Shown here in pieces: positions 8,528 through 17,653 of a stretch of DNA of 64,000 nucleotides; position 1 is the stretch's first letter, and every line of letters starts with the position of its first letter. Origin of the DNA: Bacteroides ndongoniae (GTDB lineage Bacteria > Bacteroidota > Bacteroidia > Bacteroidales > Bacteroidaceae); contig NZ_FNVV01000014.1 in assembly GCF_900108345.1 (NCBI RefSeq), positions 1,178,001-1,242,000 of the forward strand, read 5' to 3'. The notes beneath the pieces are model-generated. The model saw only the letters and a list, made by a program, of their open reading frames with translations. It did not search any database and was not told where the DNA came from. Made by a program: the position numbers and the translations under genes.

Positions 8528-9268
8528 CTAATTTATTCGTTGTTTCACAGCTTCATAAATCAAAATTCCCGCAGCAACCGAAACATTGAGCGACTCGATG
8601 CTGCCAAGCATCGGAATCTTCACCCATTCGTCGCATAAAGCCAGGTTGTCGTACGAAACACCTTTATCTTCCGCTCCCATAATGATGCACATCGGTCCTG
8701 TGTAATCGGCCTTCGTATAGTCGTAGTCGCCTTTCTCCGTAGCGGCCACAATGTGGAAGCCACTGTTCTTCAGGTATTGAAGCGTATCTTTCAGGCTTTG
8801 TTCCCTGCAGACAGGCAAAGTGTGCAGTGCTCCGGCCGAGGTCTTTATGGCATCGGCATTGACGGTTACACTGTTCCGGGCAGGAATAATCACCGCATCA
8901 ACGGCTGCACACTCGCAAGTACGTGCAATGGCTCCGAAGTTGCGCACATCCGTAATGCCGTCGAGCATGACAAAAAGCGGATTCTTCCCTTGCTCAAACA
9001 GAAAAGGTACCAGGTCTTCTGTCCGCTGATAGGTTACTGCCGACATAAAAGCAACCACACCCTGATGGTTCTTGCGGGTAATCCGGTTAATACGTTCTAC
9101 CGGCACGCGCTGCACCGGTATGAGGGTTCCCTTCAAAGCAGCAAACAACTCCTTTGACAAGTCGCTCTGGATATCTTTCTTCACCAGAATCCGGTCGATG
9201 TCCTTACCTGCCTGAATAGCTTCTATCACGGCGCGTACGCCAAAAATCATTTCATTCTTATCAATCAT
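8528..9268 (-). CDS. rlmB: 23S rRNA (guanosine-2'-O-)-methyltransferase RlmB
   Basis: 246 residues with an N-terminal substrate-binding domain (MIFGVRAVIEAIQAG) and a SPOUT methyltransferase domain whose knot motifs are visible: LDGITDVRNFGAIARTCE, IIMGAEDKG and SIESLNVSVAAGILIYEA. The family methylates G2251 in the peptidyl-transferase P-loop of 23S rRNA. It lies between recN (8 bases) and the TPR gene, in the minus-strand dnaN-to-TPR run. Confidence 0.92.
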   Translation of the reverse strand: MIDKNEMIFGVRAVIEAIQAGKDIDRILVKKDIQSDLSKELFAALKGTLIPVQRVPVERINRITRKNHQGVVAFMSAVTYQRTEDLVPFLFEQGKNPLFVMLDGITDVRNFGAIARTCECAAVDAVIIPARNSVTVNADAIKTSAGALHTLPVCREQSLKDTLQYLKNSGFHIVAATEKGDYDYTKADYTGPMCIIMGAEDKGVSYDNLALCDEWVKIPMLGSIESLNVSVAAGILIYEAVKQRIN

Positions 9269-9276
9269 ATCGACTT

Positions 9277-10938
9277 TTATGCTTTGCCCAACAGTGCCCG
9301 TGCATTGTTCAGCGCAGCTTCAGTCAGCGTAGCACCGCTCAGCATGTGAGCCAGTTCTTCTACCCTTTCCTCGTCTGTCAACCGACGGATGTGGCTGTTG
9401 GTTTCGTTTTCGTTATCTTCTTTGTATACTTTGTAATGAACGCGTCCGCGAGCGGCAATCTGCGGCAAGTGGGTAATGCTGATAACCTGACGGTTACTGT
9501 CACCCATTTCCTGCATGATGTCGGCCATACGGTCGGCAATTTCGCCCGACACTCCGGTGTCTATTTCGTCGAACACGATGGTCGGCAACTTGACGGCTCC
9601 GGCAATCATGGCCTTCAACGACAGCATGACACGGGCTATTTCACCTCCCGAAGCTACCGAAGAAATACTCTGCAGAGTTCCATTCTTGTTGGCCGAGAAC
9701 AGAAAGCTCACTGTATCGGCTCCGTGTACTCCCGGCTCTTTACGGGCACCTACTTCCACCTGAAAACGCACGTTGGGCATACCCAACGGCACCAAGCGAG
9801 ATGCCATTTGCTTTTCGACCTCGCGGGCTGCCGCCACACGCGACTCTGTCAACACAGCTGCCTGTTGCTTTACCTTATTATATAGGTCGGCACACTGTTG
9901 CTTCAAATCCTCAATCTGATCATCAGACGAAGTAATGGCCGACAAACGCGAAGCGTATTCTTCCTGCAAGGTCAGCAGTTCGTCCACCGTAGAGACACGA
10001 TGCTTCTGCTGAAGCGTATATATCAGATTCAGCCGCGCATTCACCTCGTCCAGACGGGCGGGATTGAACTCTACTTCTTCTTCCCGTCCTGCCACTTCCT
10101 GTGCAATGTCTTTCAGCTCGATGTAAGAGCTTTCCAGACGTTCGGAGAGTTCCTCGGCCGCAGGATAGACTTTACGCATGGACTGCATGGTGCTCAAGCA
10201 ATCGTTCAGCAAGGGAAGCAATCCGCCTTCATCGGCCGACAGGCCTTGACCTACCCGATACAAACCCGCCTTGATGTCTTCGGCATGGCTCAGCAACTCG
10301 GCTTCCTGCTCCAATTCTTCCTGCTCGCCAGCTGTCAAATTAGCTTCTTCCAACTGCTCCAGTTGGAAGCGTACAAAGTCTTCGTCAGCCTTATCACGTT
10401 CGGCACGGGCTATCAACTCTTCCAACTGCTGTTGCGCCTTCTTCCAGCTGCCGTAGCAATCGGCATACACGGACAAGGCGCCGTCGTTGTGAGCCAGAAT
10501 GTCGAGTACATTCAACTGGAAGCCCTCTTTGTTGAGCAACAGGTTCTGGTGTTGCGAGTGCACATCAATCAGCATCTCGCCCAGTTCTTTCATCTGTGCC
10601 AGCGAAGCGGGAGTATCGTTGATAAAAGCACGGCTCTTGCCCGAAGCATATACCTCGCGCCGCAGGATGCACTCGTCCTCATATTCCAAGTCGTTGGCCT
10701 CGAAAAATGGTTGCATGCCATAAGCGGCTATTTCGAAACGGGCTTCGATGATACACTTCGAAGCTCCCCGGCGTATAGCCTTTACGTCGGCACGCTGCCC
10801 CAGCAACAGGCCGATGGCTCCCAGAATAATAGACTTTCCGGCACCCGTTTCGCCCGTAATCACCGAAAAGCCGTTCTCCAGCCGGATATCGAGCTGCTCG
10901 ATCAGCGCATAATTTTGTATGTAAAGTGAGCGCAACAT
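9277..10938 (-). CDS. recN: DNA repair protein RecN
   Basis: 553 residues, normal length. SMC-like ATPase with Walker A GETGAGKS near residue 29-36, a central coiled coil, ABC signature SVASGGEIARVMLSLKA and Walker B TIVFDEIDTGVSGE. It acts at double-strand breaks in recombinational repair. It sits 12 bases downstream of coaBC in the same transcript. Confidence 0.97.
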   Translation of the reverse strand: MLRSLYIQNYALIEQLDIRLENGFSVITGETGAGKSIILGAIGLLLGQRADVKAIRRGASKCIIEARFEIAAYGMQPFFEANDLEYEDECILRREVYASGKSRAFINDTPASLAQMKELGEMLIDVHSQHQNLLLNKEGFQLNVLDILAHNDGALSVYADCYGSWKKAQQQLEELIARAERDKADEDFVRFQLEQLEEANLTAGEQEELEQEAELLSHAEDIKAGLYRVGQGLSADEGGLLPLLNDCLSTMQSMRKVYPAAEELSERLESSYIELKDIAQEVAGREEEVEFNPARLDEVNARLNLIYTLQQKHRVSTVDELLTLQEEYASRLSAITSSDDQIEDLKQQCADLYNKVKQQAAVLTESRVAAAREVEKQMASRLVPLGMPNVRFQVEVGARKEPGVHGADTVSFLFSANKNGTLQSISSVASGGEIARVMLSLKAMIAGAVKLPTIVFDEIDTGVSGEIADRMADIMQEMGDSNRQVISITHLPQIAARGRVHYKVYKEDNENETNSHIRRLTDEERVEELAHMLSGATLTEAALNNARALLGKA

Positions 10939-10950
10939 AATTCTGACTGA

Positions 10951-12183
10951 TTACGATTGTACATCCCGTTTCAACACTGCCGCCAGATGATCGACGATGT
11001 CGGCTGCGACCTCCGCTTTCGACTTCAGCGGATAATCGGTCTTTCCGTTACGGTCGATAATGCTGACTTTGTTGGTATCGTAACGGAATCCGGCTCCCTT
11101 GTCGTTCAGGGAATTAAGCACAATGAAGTCCAGATTCTTCCGCTGCAGCTTGTCTTCGGCATTGTGCTGCTCGTCGTTGGTCTCAAGCGCAAAGCCCACC
11201 AATACCTTGTCGGGGAATTGCTCTTTCTTCATCAGCCCCAAGGCTGCGGCAATGTCCTGAGTAGGCTTCAGCGACAGCGTCATGTCTCCCGTCTTTTCGC
11301 GCTTGATCTTGTGATCTGCCACTTGCTCGGGCGTATAGTCGGCCACAGCAGCCGACAGGATAACCGCATCGGCCTGCGGAAAATGTTTGCAAGTTTCTTC
11401 GTACATCTGCCCGGCACTCTCTACATTGCAGCGCTGCACGGGGAAATAGGTGTTCCGCTGTACAGGGCCTGCCACAAGTATCACCTTCGCACCGCGCGCC
11501 GCACATTCGTCGGCCAGCGCAAAGCCCATCTTGCCCGACGAGTAATTCCCAATGAAGCGCACCGGATCTATCTTTTCGTACGTTGGTCCGGCTGTTATCA
11601 GAATGGTTTTACCTGTCAGGTCGCCTTCCTTGGCTGCGAAGTATTCTTCCAGATGGCGGATAATGTTTTCCGGTTCTTCCATCCGGCCTTTGCCTACCAG
11701 GTGGCTGGCCAGCTCGCCGGTTCCCGGCTCTATGATGTGATTTCCGTACGAACGGAGTATCTCCAGATTCTTCTGGGTAGAAGGATGGGCATACATGTCC
11801 AAGTCCATTGCCGGAGCCACAAACACCGGCGCCTTGGCCGAGAGGTAAGTGGTGACCAGCATGTTGTCGGCCACTCCGTTAGCCATCTTGCCAATGGTCG
11901 AGGCTGTAGCGGGAGCTATCAGCATGGCGTCGGCCCACAAGCCCAGGTCGACGTGGCTGTTCCACGTGCCGTCGCGCTGGGCAAAAAACTCGCTGATAAC
12001 GGGTTTGCTGGTCAGGGCCGACAAGGTGATGGGAGTAATAAATTCCTTGCCCGCTGGGGTGATGACCACCTGCACCTCAGCCCCTTTCTTTATCAGTCCG
12101 CGGATGATGAGACAAGCCTTATAGGCGGCAATGCTGCCCGTAATGCCCAATACGATTTTCTTCCCTTTCAGTATATTTGCCAT
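10951..12183 (-). CDS. coaBC: Bifunctional phosphopantothenoylcysteine decarboxylase/synthetase
   Basis: 410 residues. The N-terminal CoaC flavoprotein half (about 1-190) has GITGSIAAYKA, the active-site histidine in SHVDLGLWAD and a PASANT-like APATASTIGKMANG. The C-terminal CoaB half has ITAGPTYEKIDPVRFIGN and SAAVADYTP, with KDMTL-type lysines. It makes phosphopantetheine from phosphopantothenate and cysteine in coenzyme A synthesis. It starts two bases after the exonuclease stop, so it is translationally coupled. Confidence 0.96.
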   Translation of the reverse strand: MANILKGKKIVLGITGSIAAYKACLIIRGLIKKGAEVQVVITPAGKEFITPITLSALTSKPVISEFFAQRDGTWNSHVDLGLWADAMLIAPATASTIGKMANGVADNMLVTTYLSAKAPVFVAPAMDLDMYAHPSTQKNLEILRSYGNHIIEPGTGELASHLVGKGRMEEPENIIRHLEEYFAAKEGDLTGKTILITAGPTYEKIDPVRFIGNYSSGKMGFALADECAARGAKVILVAGPVQRNTYFPVQRCNVESAGQMYEETCKHFPQADAVILSAAVADYTPEQVADHKIKREKTGDMTLSLKPTQDIAAALGLMKKEQFPDKVLVGFALETNDEQHNAEDKLQRKNLDFIVLNSLNDKGAGFRYDTNKVSIIDRNGKTDYPLKSKAEVAADIVDHLAAVLKRDVQS

Positions 12184-12185
12184 AA

Positions 12186-12956
12186 TTACTTCTGAGTCAT
12201 TTCACGCAGACGAATCTTTGTCAGCATGGCTTTTGTATTCAACGTAAAGTCACTGTTCAGCATCCAGCCGTAATATCCCGGATCGCGCTTCAACACTTCG
12301 GATACGGACATGCCTTTGTACTTGCCGAAGTTAAAGACTTCCACTCCGTTGTCGTCGTACACCATACGGCCTGCAAAGTCGACATTGCGGTTGAAACTGG
12401 AGAAGTCGGCCAGAAAAGCGATATCGTTCTGCAACTCCGGATAACGGTCGAGCTGCGACATCAACACTTCGTAAGTAGCACGTGTATCGGCTTCGGCTGT
12501 ATGAGCATCTTCCAGATTCTTGCCACAATAGAATTTGTAAGCAGCCGACAAGGTGCGTTGCTCCATCTTATGGAAGATAACCTGCACGTCGACAAACTTC
12601 CGGCGGCTCATGTCGATATCCACATTGGCACGGAGGAATTCTTCGGCCAGCACGGGGATGTCGAAACGATTGGAATTGAAGCCGGCCAGGTCGCATCCTT
12701 CGATGTCGTTGGCTATGCTGCGTGCCACTTCCTTGAAAGTGGGACAATCGGCCACGTCGGCATCGTATATGCCATGCACAGCCGAGGCTTCGGCCGGGAT
12801 GTGCATTTCGGGATTGATACGCATGGTTTTGGCTTCTTCGTTGCCATTGGGATATACTTTCAGATAGCAGATTTCTACAATCCGGTCTGTATTGATATTG
12901 GTTCCGGTCGTCTCCAGATCGAAGAAGACAATCGGGTTCTTTAAATTCAGTTTCAT
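12186..12956 (-). CDS. DnaQ-like 3'-5' exonuclease
   Basis: 256 residues. The DEDDh exonuclease core is complete: FFDLETTGT (Exo I), DLAGFNSNRFDIPVL (Exo II) and AHTAEADTRATYEVL (Exo III with histidine and aspartate). A C-terminal ~60-residue extension (FNFGKYKGMSVSEVLKRDP) resembles the DUF3820-type quality-control tail. Position between dnaN and coaBC suggests a role in DNA proofreading or nuclease repair, but it may also act on RNA or oligonucleotides. Confidence 0.88.
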   Translation of the reverse strand: MKLNLKNPIVFFDLETTGTNINTDRIVEICYLKVYPNGNEEAKTMRINPEMHIPAEASAVHGIYDADVADCPTFKEVARSIANDIEGCDLAGFNSNRFDIPVLAEEFLRANVDIDMSRRKFVDVQVIFHKMEQRTLSAAYKFYCGKNLEDAHTAEADTRATYEVLMSQLDRYPELQNDIAFLADFSSFNRNVDFAGRMVYDDNGVEVFNFGKYKGMSVSEVLKRDPGYYGWMLNSDFTLNTKAMLTKIRLREMTQK

Positions 12957-13081
12957 TCTATGATTTGTTTAGTGCCCGACAAGGAAACGAGTCGGCAGAT
13001 TGCCAAGCAGAAGAAAGCTACCGCTCCACACCGCTTGCCAAGCTGCCAACTCGTCCGCTAAGTCAAGTATTCATTTATATA

Positions 13082-14206
13082 TCAGTCGTTCAGCATCATC
13101 GGCATCAGCAGCATCAGCAGGTCTTCATTCTCTTCCTGCTCGGCAGGGATAATGACTCCTGCACGCGAAGGATCGGCCAGTTCGATGACTACCTCTTCGG
13201 CAGAGATGTTGTTCAGAATGTCGATAAGGAAAGTCGACTTGAAGCCGATGCTCATCGGATTGCCCACATACTGGCACGTCAGGCTTTCTTCGGCCGAAGT
13301 GGAGAAGTCGATGTCCTGAGCGGAAATCACAATCAGATTCTCCTGCATGCGCAGCTTGATAAGGCTGCTTGCCTGAGAAGAGAAGATGGATACACGGCGC
13401 AAGGCTCCGAGCAGCTGCATGCGGTCGACCGTCACTTTATACGGGTTGTTCTGCGGAATAACGGAGTTGTAGTTCGGATAACGGCCTTCGATCAGACGGC
13501 ACACCATGCGATAGTTTTCGAGTGTGAACACTGCATTGCGTTCGTCAAACTCGACTACCACTGTGCCCTGCTCCTTCGGCAGCAGGTTCTTCAGCAGCGA
13601 AGCCGGTTTCTTGGGCAGGATGAAAGCGGCACGTTCGTTACCCTTGGCAGCCAGTGTCTTGCAGCGTACCAGCTTATGGCCGTCGGAAGCCACCATCGTA
13701 ATATCTTCGGTCGTAATATCGAAATAGATACCGTTCATCACAGGGCGAAGTTCGTCGTCGGCAGTAGCAAACACTGCACGGTTGATGCCTCCCAGCAGAA
13801 TGGAAGCCTCCATTTCTACACGGACTGCGTTCTCGCCCAGCATGGCCGACTGCGGAAACTCGTCAGCATTCTGTCCCATGAGGCTGTATTTACCATTCTG
13901 ATACTGCACGGTGATTTCCAACGTGTTCATGTCCACATCAAATGTCAAAGGCTGTTCGGGGATCTCCTTCAAGGCATCCAGCAAAGTCTTGGCTGTGACG
14001 GCAAAACGTCCGTCCGCATCGCTTTCGTTCACCTCAACCGTTGTGACCATCGTGGTTTCACTATCGGATGCTGTTACCGACAAAGTCCCATCTTGCAGTT
14101 CAAAAAGGAAGCAATCCAGAATGGGCAATGCATTTTTCGAATTAATCACGCGACTGACAGCCTGCAAATGACTGGAGAGTGCAGTACTTGAGACGATAAA
14201 TTTCAT
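13082..14206 (-). CDS. dnaN: DNA polymerase III beta subunit (sliding clamp)
   Basis: 374 residues, full length, three clamp domains. Recognisable stretches are FFELQDGTLSVTASDSE-like domain 1 text, FALPKKPASLLKNLLPKE and the C-terminal LMLLMPMMLND (usually MPMR). The ring dimer tethers DNA polymerase III and also exonuclease partners. It is first in the minus-strand run. No dnaA or origin is adjacent, so this is not the replication origin region. Confidence 0.97.
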   Translation of the reverse strand: MKFIVSSTALSSHLQAVSRVINSKNALPILDCFLFELQDGTLSVTASDSETTMVTTVEVNESDADGRFAVTAKTLLDALKEIPEQPLTFDVDMNTLEITVQYQNGKYSLMGQNADEFPQSAMLGENAVRVEMEASILLGGINRAVFATADDELRPVMNGIYFDITTEDITMVASDGHKLVRCKTLAAKGNERAAFILPKKPASLLKNLLPKEQGTVVVEFDERNAVFTLENYRMVCRLIEGRYPNYNSVIPQNNPYKVTVDRMQLLGALRRVSIFSSQASSLIKLRMQENLIVISAQDIDFSTSAEESLTCQYVGNPMSIGFKSTFLIDILNNISAEEVVIELADPSRAGVIIPAEQEENEDLLMLLMPMMLND

Positions 14207-14356
14207 ATGTTTCGTATATTTAAGTTTTTATAATCCTGTATTGTACAACCACAGGGAGGAGCACACTCCACCCTATTTAACTGACGGACAAAGTTAAAAA
14301 AAGAATTCCCTATGACAAAAAATACGGAAAGAAAAAAAAGCATTTGCCGTTTCCAA

Positions 14357-14444
14357 CCGTTCCCACTTGTGGAAACTGGAGTTCCCCAGTTAGGAAACTG
14401 CCGTTCCCTCAAAAGGGAATCGGCGTTCCCTAGTAAGGGAACGG
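14357..14444. repeat. Array of four ~20-bp palindromes upstream of dnaN
   Basis: Four consecutive short hairpins of the form GTTCCC N5-6 GGGAAC (for example GTTCCCTAGTAAGGGAAC) start near 14358, 14380, 14402 and 14425. They occupy the 407-base spacer between dnaN and the DUF3127 gene, together with an otherwise featureless AT-rich sequence. The same core recurs at 40,681-40,745. Confidence 0.7.
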
Positions 14445-14613
14445 ACACACATACTTGTGGCATGGCAAAAGCCATCGAACAGCAGCCGTACAGCAACCAC
14501 CTCCGGCATTGCCACCGGCACACTTCGAAAAGTAAAATCAAAAAAACAGAATTTATTCGTCGGATATTCCTAAAAAATTGTAACTTCGCCGCATCATTAA
14601 AACAAAGAGAACA

Positions 14614-14994
14614 ATGGAATTTACAGGAAAAATCATCGCTATACTCCCTGCAAGAAGCGGAGTTTCAAAGACCGGCAATGAATGGAAAGTACAGGAATAC
14701 GTGATTGAAGACCACGGTCAATATCCCCGTAAAATGTGTTTCGACATTTTTGGAGCCGACAAAATAGAACAGTTCAACATCCAGATGGGTGAAGAGCTGA
14801 CCGTATCGTTCGACATCGACGCACGCCAATGGCAAGACCGCTGGTTCAACAGTATCCGCGCCTGGAAAGTAGAACGCGTAAGCGCAGCTGCCACTGCAGC
14901 CCCTGCCGCTGCCGGAGCTCCCGTTCCGCCGCCCGCTCCTACTGCTACACCCGAATTTACTGTAGGCGACGCCAACGACGACCTGCCGTTCTGA
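14614..14994 (+). CDS. DUF3127 protein with SSB-like C-terminal tip
   Basis: 126 residues. An N-terminal beta-rich domain of ~85 residues (MEFTGKIIAILPARSG... WFNSIRAWKVERV) is the DUF3127 family, probably an OB-like fold. It is followed by an Ala/Pro-rich linker and the acidic end DANDDLPF. That end resembles the DDDIPF tip of single-stranded-DNA-binding proteins, which recruits repair and replication partners. No function is established. TAACTTCG at 14581-14588 is a near-consensus -7 box. Confidence 0.8.
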   Translation: MEFTGKIIAILPARSGVSKTGNEWKVQEYVIEDHGQYPRKMCFDIFGADKIEQFNIQMGEELTVSFDIDARQWQDRWFNSIRAWKVERVSAAATAAPAAAGAPVPPPAPTATPEFTVGDANDDLPF

Positions 14995-15054
14995 CAAATG
15001 CAGGCAACGACAGTAAAATACGTCGACAGCTGAAAAACAACCGTAATCAAATAT

Positions 15055-15089
15055 AAAAGGGGATGTGCAAACACCGCACATCCCCTTTT
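15055..15089. terminator. Bidirectional terminator between convergent genes
   Basis: A perfect 14-bp stem (AAAAGGGGATGTGC and its complement) with a 7-base loop lies between the ends of the DUF3127 and DUF3352 genes. Confidence 0.9.
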
Positions 15090-15125
15090 ACTATTCCTAC
15101 AGAGGCAGAACAAGCCGGGTACGAC

Positions 15126-16760
15126 TCATCCGCCCTTATACAACAAGACCACATTGGGATAAACCACGCCATCCGTACACGTAAACTGTATGGACAGAAT
15201 GAAGTGACGGAAGAAATCGGAATGCCGGAAAAAGAAATTGGGCACCAGGCGGACAGATGTTTCTTCCTGCGACATAATCTCCTCCATATCGGCCATCATA
15301 AGAAAGTTGTAAACCGGAGCAAGTCCTTCCACACTTGCCTCGTACAGGGGTATTCCCTCCAGCAAGTCGTTCTCCTCCATCGCACAGATATAAGCGGAAA
15401 GGCTGCGGGCATCCGGAGCCAGAAGCAGCGAGCCTTTATAGAAACAGGCATACGTATGCAGAGCCGCCCCGGCAATGCCGGCCAAGCGAGCAAGCAAGGT
15501 GTTACGGGGCAATACATATTGCCGATACGGACGCGCCTGAGGATAAAGCTTGTACTGAGGCGACCTCCATTGGAAAGGAGGAGCGTCTTTCTCGCGCGGA
15601 GTGGCATACAACAACGATTGCAGTTTCCGCTCGGCATGAAGCACATCTACAATCGGCACCCTCATTACGGCGCAAGGACGCGTATCGACAGTATCTTTCG
15701 GATGGAACAGACAGGAAAGTATGCGGCCACCGCCGTATTCGTTCAGGAAACCAATCCATTCTTCATCACGCGCCTTGATGTAATCCGAATATCCGCTTCC
15801 GGCGTATTGCTGCGACTGAACAAAGTTCCACACCTCTTGCCCGTCCGAGACGGACCAGAAATCATAAAAGAAAGTAGTTCCGGGAAGCAGCTGCCCGGGG
15901 AACAGTTCAATAGGCCTCTGCTTGCGCAATGCGTTGACAAAGGTCAGTGTCGAGTCAGCCCCATGACTCAGTCCCGAACAATAAACAGCATCGTCTTTCA
16001 GTTTCAGGTCAAATTCTCCCCATCCGCCCAGCTGGGCAGCAGTACGGACAGTATCGGCATCTCCACCCATATCAATGGATTTCATGCGTACGTAAAGTGT
16101 GGCGGAAACATTGGCCCGTTTACCCAAATGCATCGACCGGAAAGACGGAAGCTCCATCAGCGAACTCTTGTCAGCAACAGCATCGATAACCTGCTCTATC
16201 AGCCGCTTCTGAAAACTGACCACCAGATAATCGGAAGTAAAATAAGCCGCCAGAAAACGCCCGCCCGACATCGGATAGATGGAAATGCTTCTGCCCCGAT
16301 AATCGGTCTGCTTTGCCGGAAAATGGCTGGAAGTATATTTCTGAATGAATGCCTCTACCAGCTTCGAGTCACCGGCACCCAGGCTGCAATACAGCACCTG
16401 ATTCAATTTATTGTCGGGCTCGTGAAAGCTTATCAGCATCCGGTTCATCTGGACACTCAGCCCATGAGGCGTATCATCGACAAACGTCTGGAGGTATTTT
16501 TTCAGATAAGTAAAAAGGTCGGAAACGTATAAAAAATGCCCCTCTTCGCTACACTGCAATCCGTTGACATCCTGCACAAGTTCTGCCATTCTGTCCGTCT
16601 GAAGCACAGCTATCGCATCCTGCGGAACTAATGTGTGAAGATCGAAGTCTTTCTGCCGTTCGACAGTATCCAGCCACAAAAAGGAATACACACCAAAACC
16701 TGTGCATACCAGCACTACGGACACTATCACAATTATTCGTATGAGCAGGCGGAACTTCAT
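15126..16760 (-). CDS. Membrane-anchored DUF3352-like protein
   Basis: 544 residues from ATG 16760 (an ATG three codons upstream is also possible). One N-terminal transmembrane segment (RIIVIVSVVLVCTGFGVYSF) anchors a large periplasmic domain. The opening LVPQDAIAVLQTDRMAEL and the paired repeated halves suit the DUF3352 family, whose function is unknown. There are no catalytic motifs that I can point to. It stands alone between the terminator and the MBL-fold gene. Confidence 0.65.
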   Translation of the reverse strand: MKFRLLIRIIVIVSVVLVCTGFGVYSFLWLDTVERQKDFDLHTLVPQDAIAVLQTDRMAELVQDVNGLQCSEEGHFLYVSDLFTYLKKYLQTFVDDTPHGLSVQMNRMLISFHEPDNKLNQVLYCSLGAGDSKLVEAFIQKYTSSHFPAKQTDYRGRSISIYPMSGGRFLAAYFTSDYLVVSFQKRLIEQVIDAVADKSSLMELPSFRSMHLGKRANVSATLYVRMKSIDMGGDADTVRTAAQLGGWGEFDLKLKDDAVYCSGLSHGADSTLTFVNALRKQRPIELFPGQLLPGTTFFYDFWSVSDGQEVWNFVQSQQYAGSGYSDYIKARDEEWIGFLNEYGGGRILSCLFHPKDTVDTRPCAVMRVPIVDVLHAERKLQSLLYATPREKDAPPFQWRSPQYKLYPQARPYRQYVLPRNTLLARLAGIAGAALHTYACFYKGSLLLAPDARSLSAYICAMEENDLLEGIPLYEASVEGLAPVYNFLMMADMEEIMSQEETSVRLVPNFFFRHSDFFRHFILSIQFTCTDGVVYPNVVLLYKGG

Positions 16761-16831
16761 GGCACACATTCATCTTGTTTTGGCAAAAATAAAAAAAACA
16801 ACTAACAAAACAAAATAAATGTTGCAAAAGT

Positions 16832-17596
16832 TTATAAGTCTACTTCCAATCCGTCATAGGCAAAATGTATGTGTGGGGGCAGCTGTTCGCTTATCACACG
16901 ATGCAAGCCGGCATGATGGCTCATATGAATAAAATAGGTTTCGCGCGCCCCGATACGTTCGGCAGCAGCCAGCGCTTCCGAAATTGTCTGGTGCGTAGGG
17001 TGCGGTTGCGGACGCAGCGCATTGATAACCAATACTTCTACGCCTTTCAGTTGCTCGTATGATTCGTCCGGCATGGCAGACATATCGGTGATGTACCCTA
17101 AACGTCCTCCAATGCGATAACCCAGGATGGGCAATTTTCCATGCATAACCCGCACCGGCAAGACCTCTGTCGTATGAACATAAAACGGTTTTCCGGCTTC
17201 CACCTGCTTCAGATAAATACGCGGAATTCCAGGATATTTTTTATCGACAAAGCAATATGGCATACGTGCGCAAAGATGCTCGACGATATAGCCGTCCGTA
17301 TAAACAGGAATTTCACCGAAGCGGCAGAACGGGCGCAAGTCATCAAGCCCTCCTACATGGTCGTAATGCTCGTGTGTTATCAGCACCGCATCTATCCTTT
17401 CAAAAGGAGATACCCGAAGCATCTGTTCCCTGAAATCAGGCCCACAATCAATCAGAATCACCGCATCATCGGTATGTATCAGAGACGACGCACGCAAACG
17501 GTTGTCTCTAGGATCTGTCGAAGTACAAACCGGGCATGTACACCCTACTTCAGGAACTCCCGTCGAAGTTCCACTGCCTAATATCCTTAATTTCAC
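16832..17596 (-). CDS. Metallo-beta-lactamase-fold hydrolase, PhnP-like
   Basis: 254 residues. The HxHxDH zinc motif is visible as LITHEHYDHVGG, with further ligands in MHGKLPILGYRIG, ITDMSAMP and IHMSHHAG. The N-terminal GSGTSTGVPEVGCTCPVC stretch marks the PhnP/cyclic-phosphodiesterase-like subgroup, which cleaves small phosphodiesters. The true substrate here is unknown. It is upstream-adjacent in orientation to murB, 57 bases apart. Confidence 0.88.
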   Translation of the reverse strand: MKLRILGSGTSTGVPEVGCTCPVCTSTDPRDNRLRASSLIHTDDAVILIDCGPDFREQMLRVSPFERIDAVLITHEHYDHVGGLDDLRPFCRFGEIPVYTDGYIVEHLCARMPYCFVDKKYPGIPRIYLKQVEAGKPFYVHTTEVLPVRVMHGKLPILGYRIGGRLGYITDMSAMPDESYEQLKGVEVLVINALRPQPHPTHQTISEALAAAERIGARETYFIHMSHHAGLHRVISEQLPPHIHFAYDGLEVDL

Positions 17597-17653
17597 TTCA
17601 ATACCTTTTAATCAGTTAATCACTTTAACCTATCCGAGCCTATCCGAAACAGT

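Noticed and set aside
13082..14613. Chromosomal replication origin next to dnaN
   Set aside because: No dnaA gene or DnaA boxes; the hairpins upstream are of a different type.
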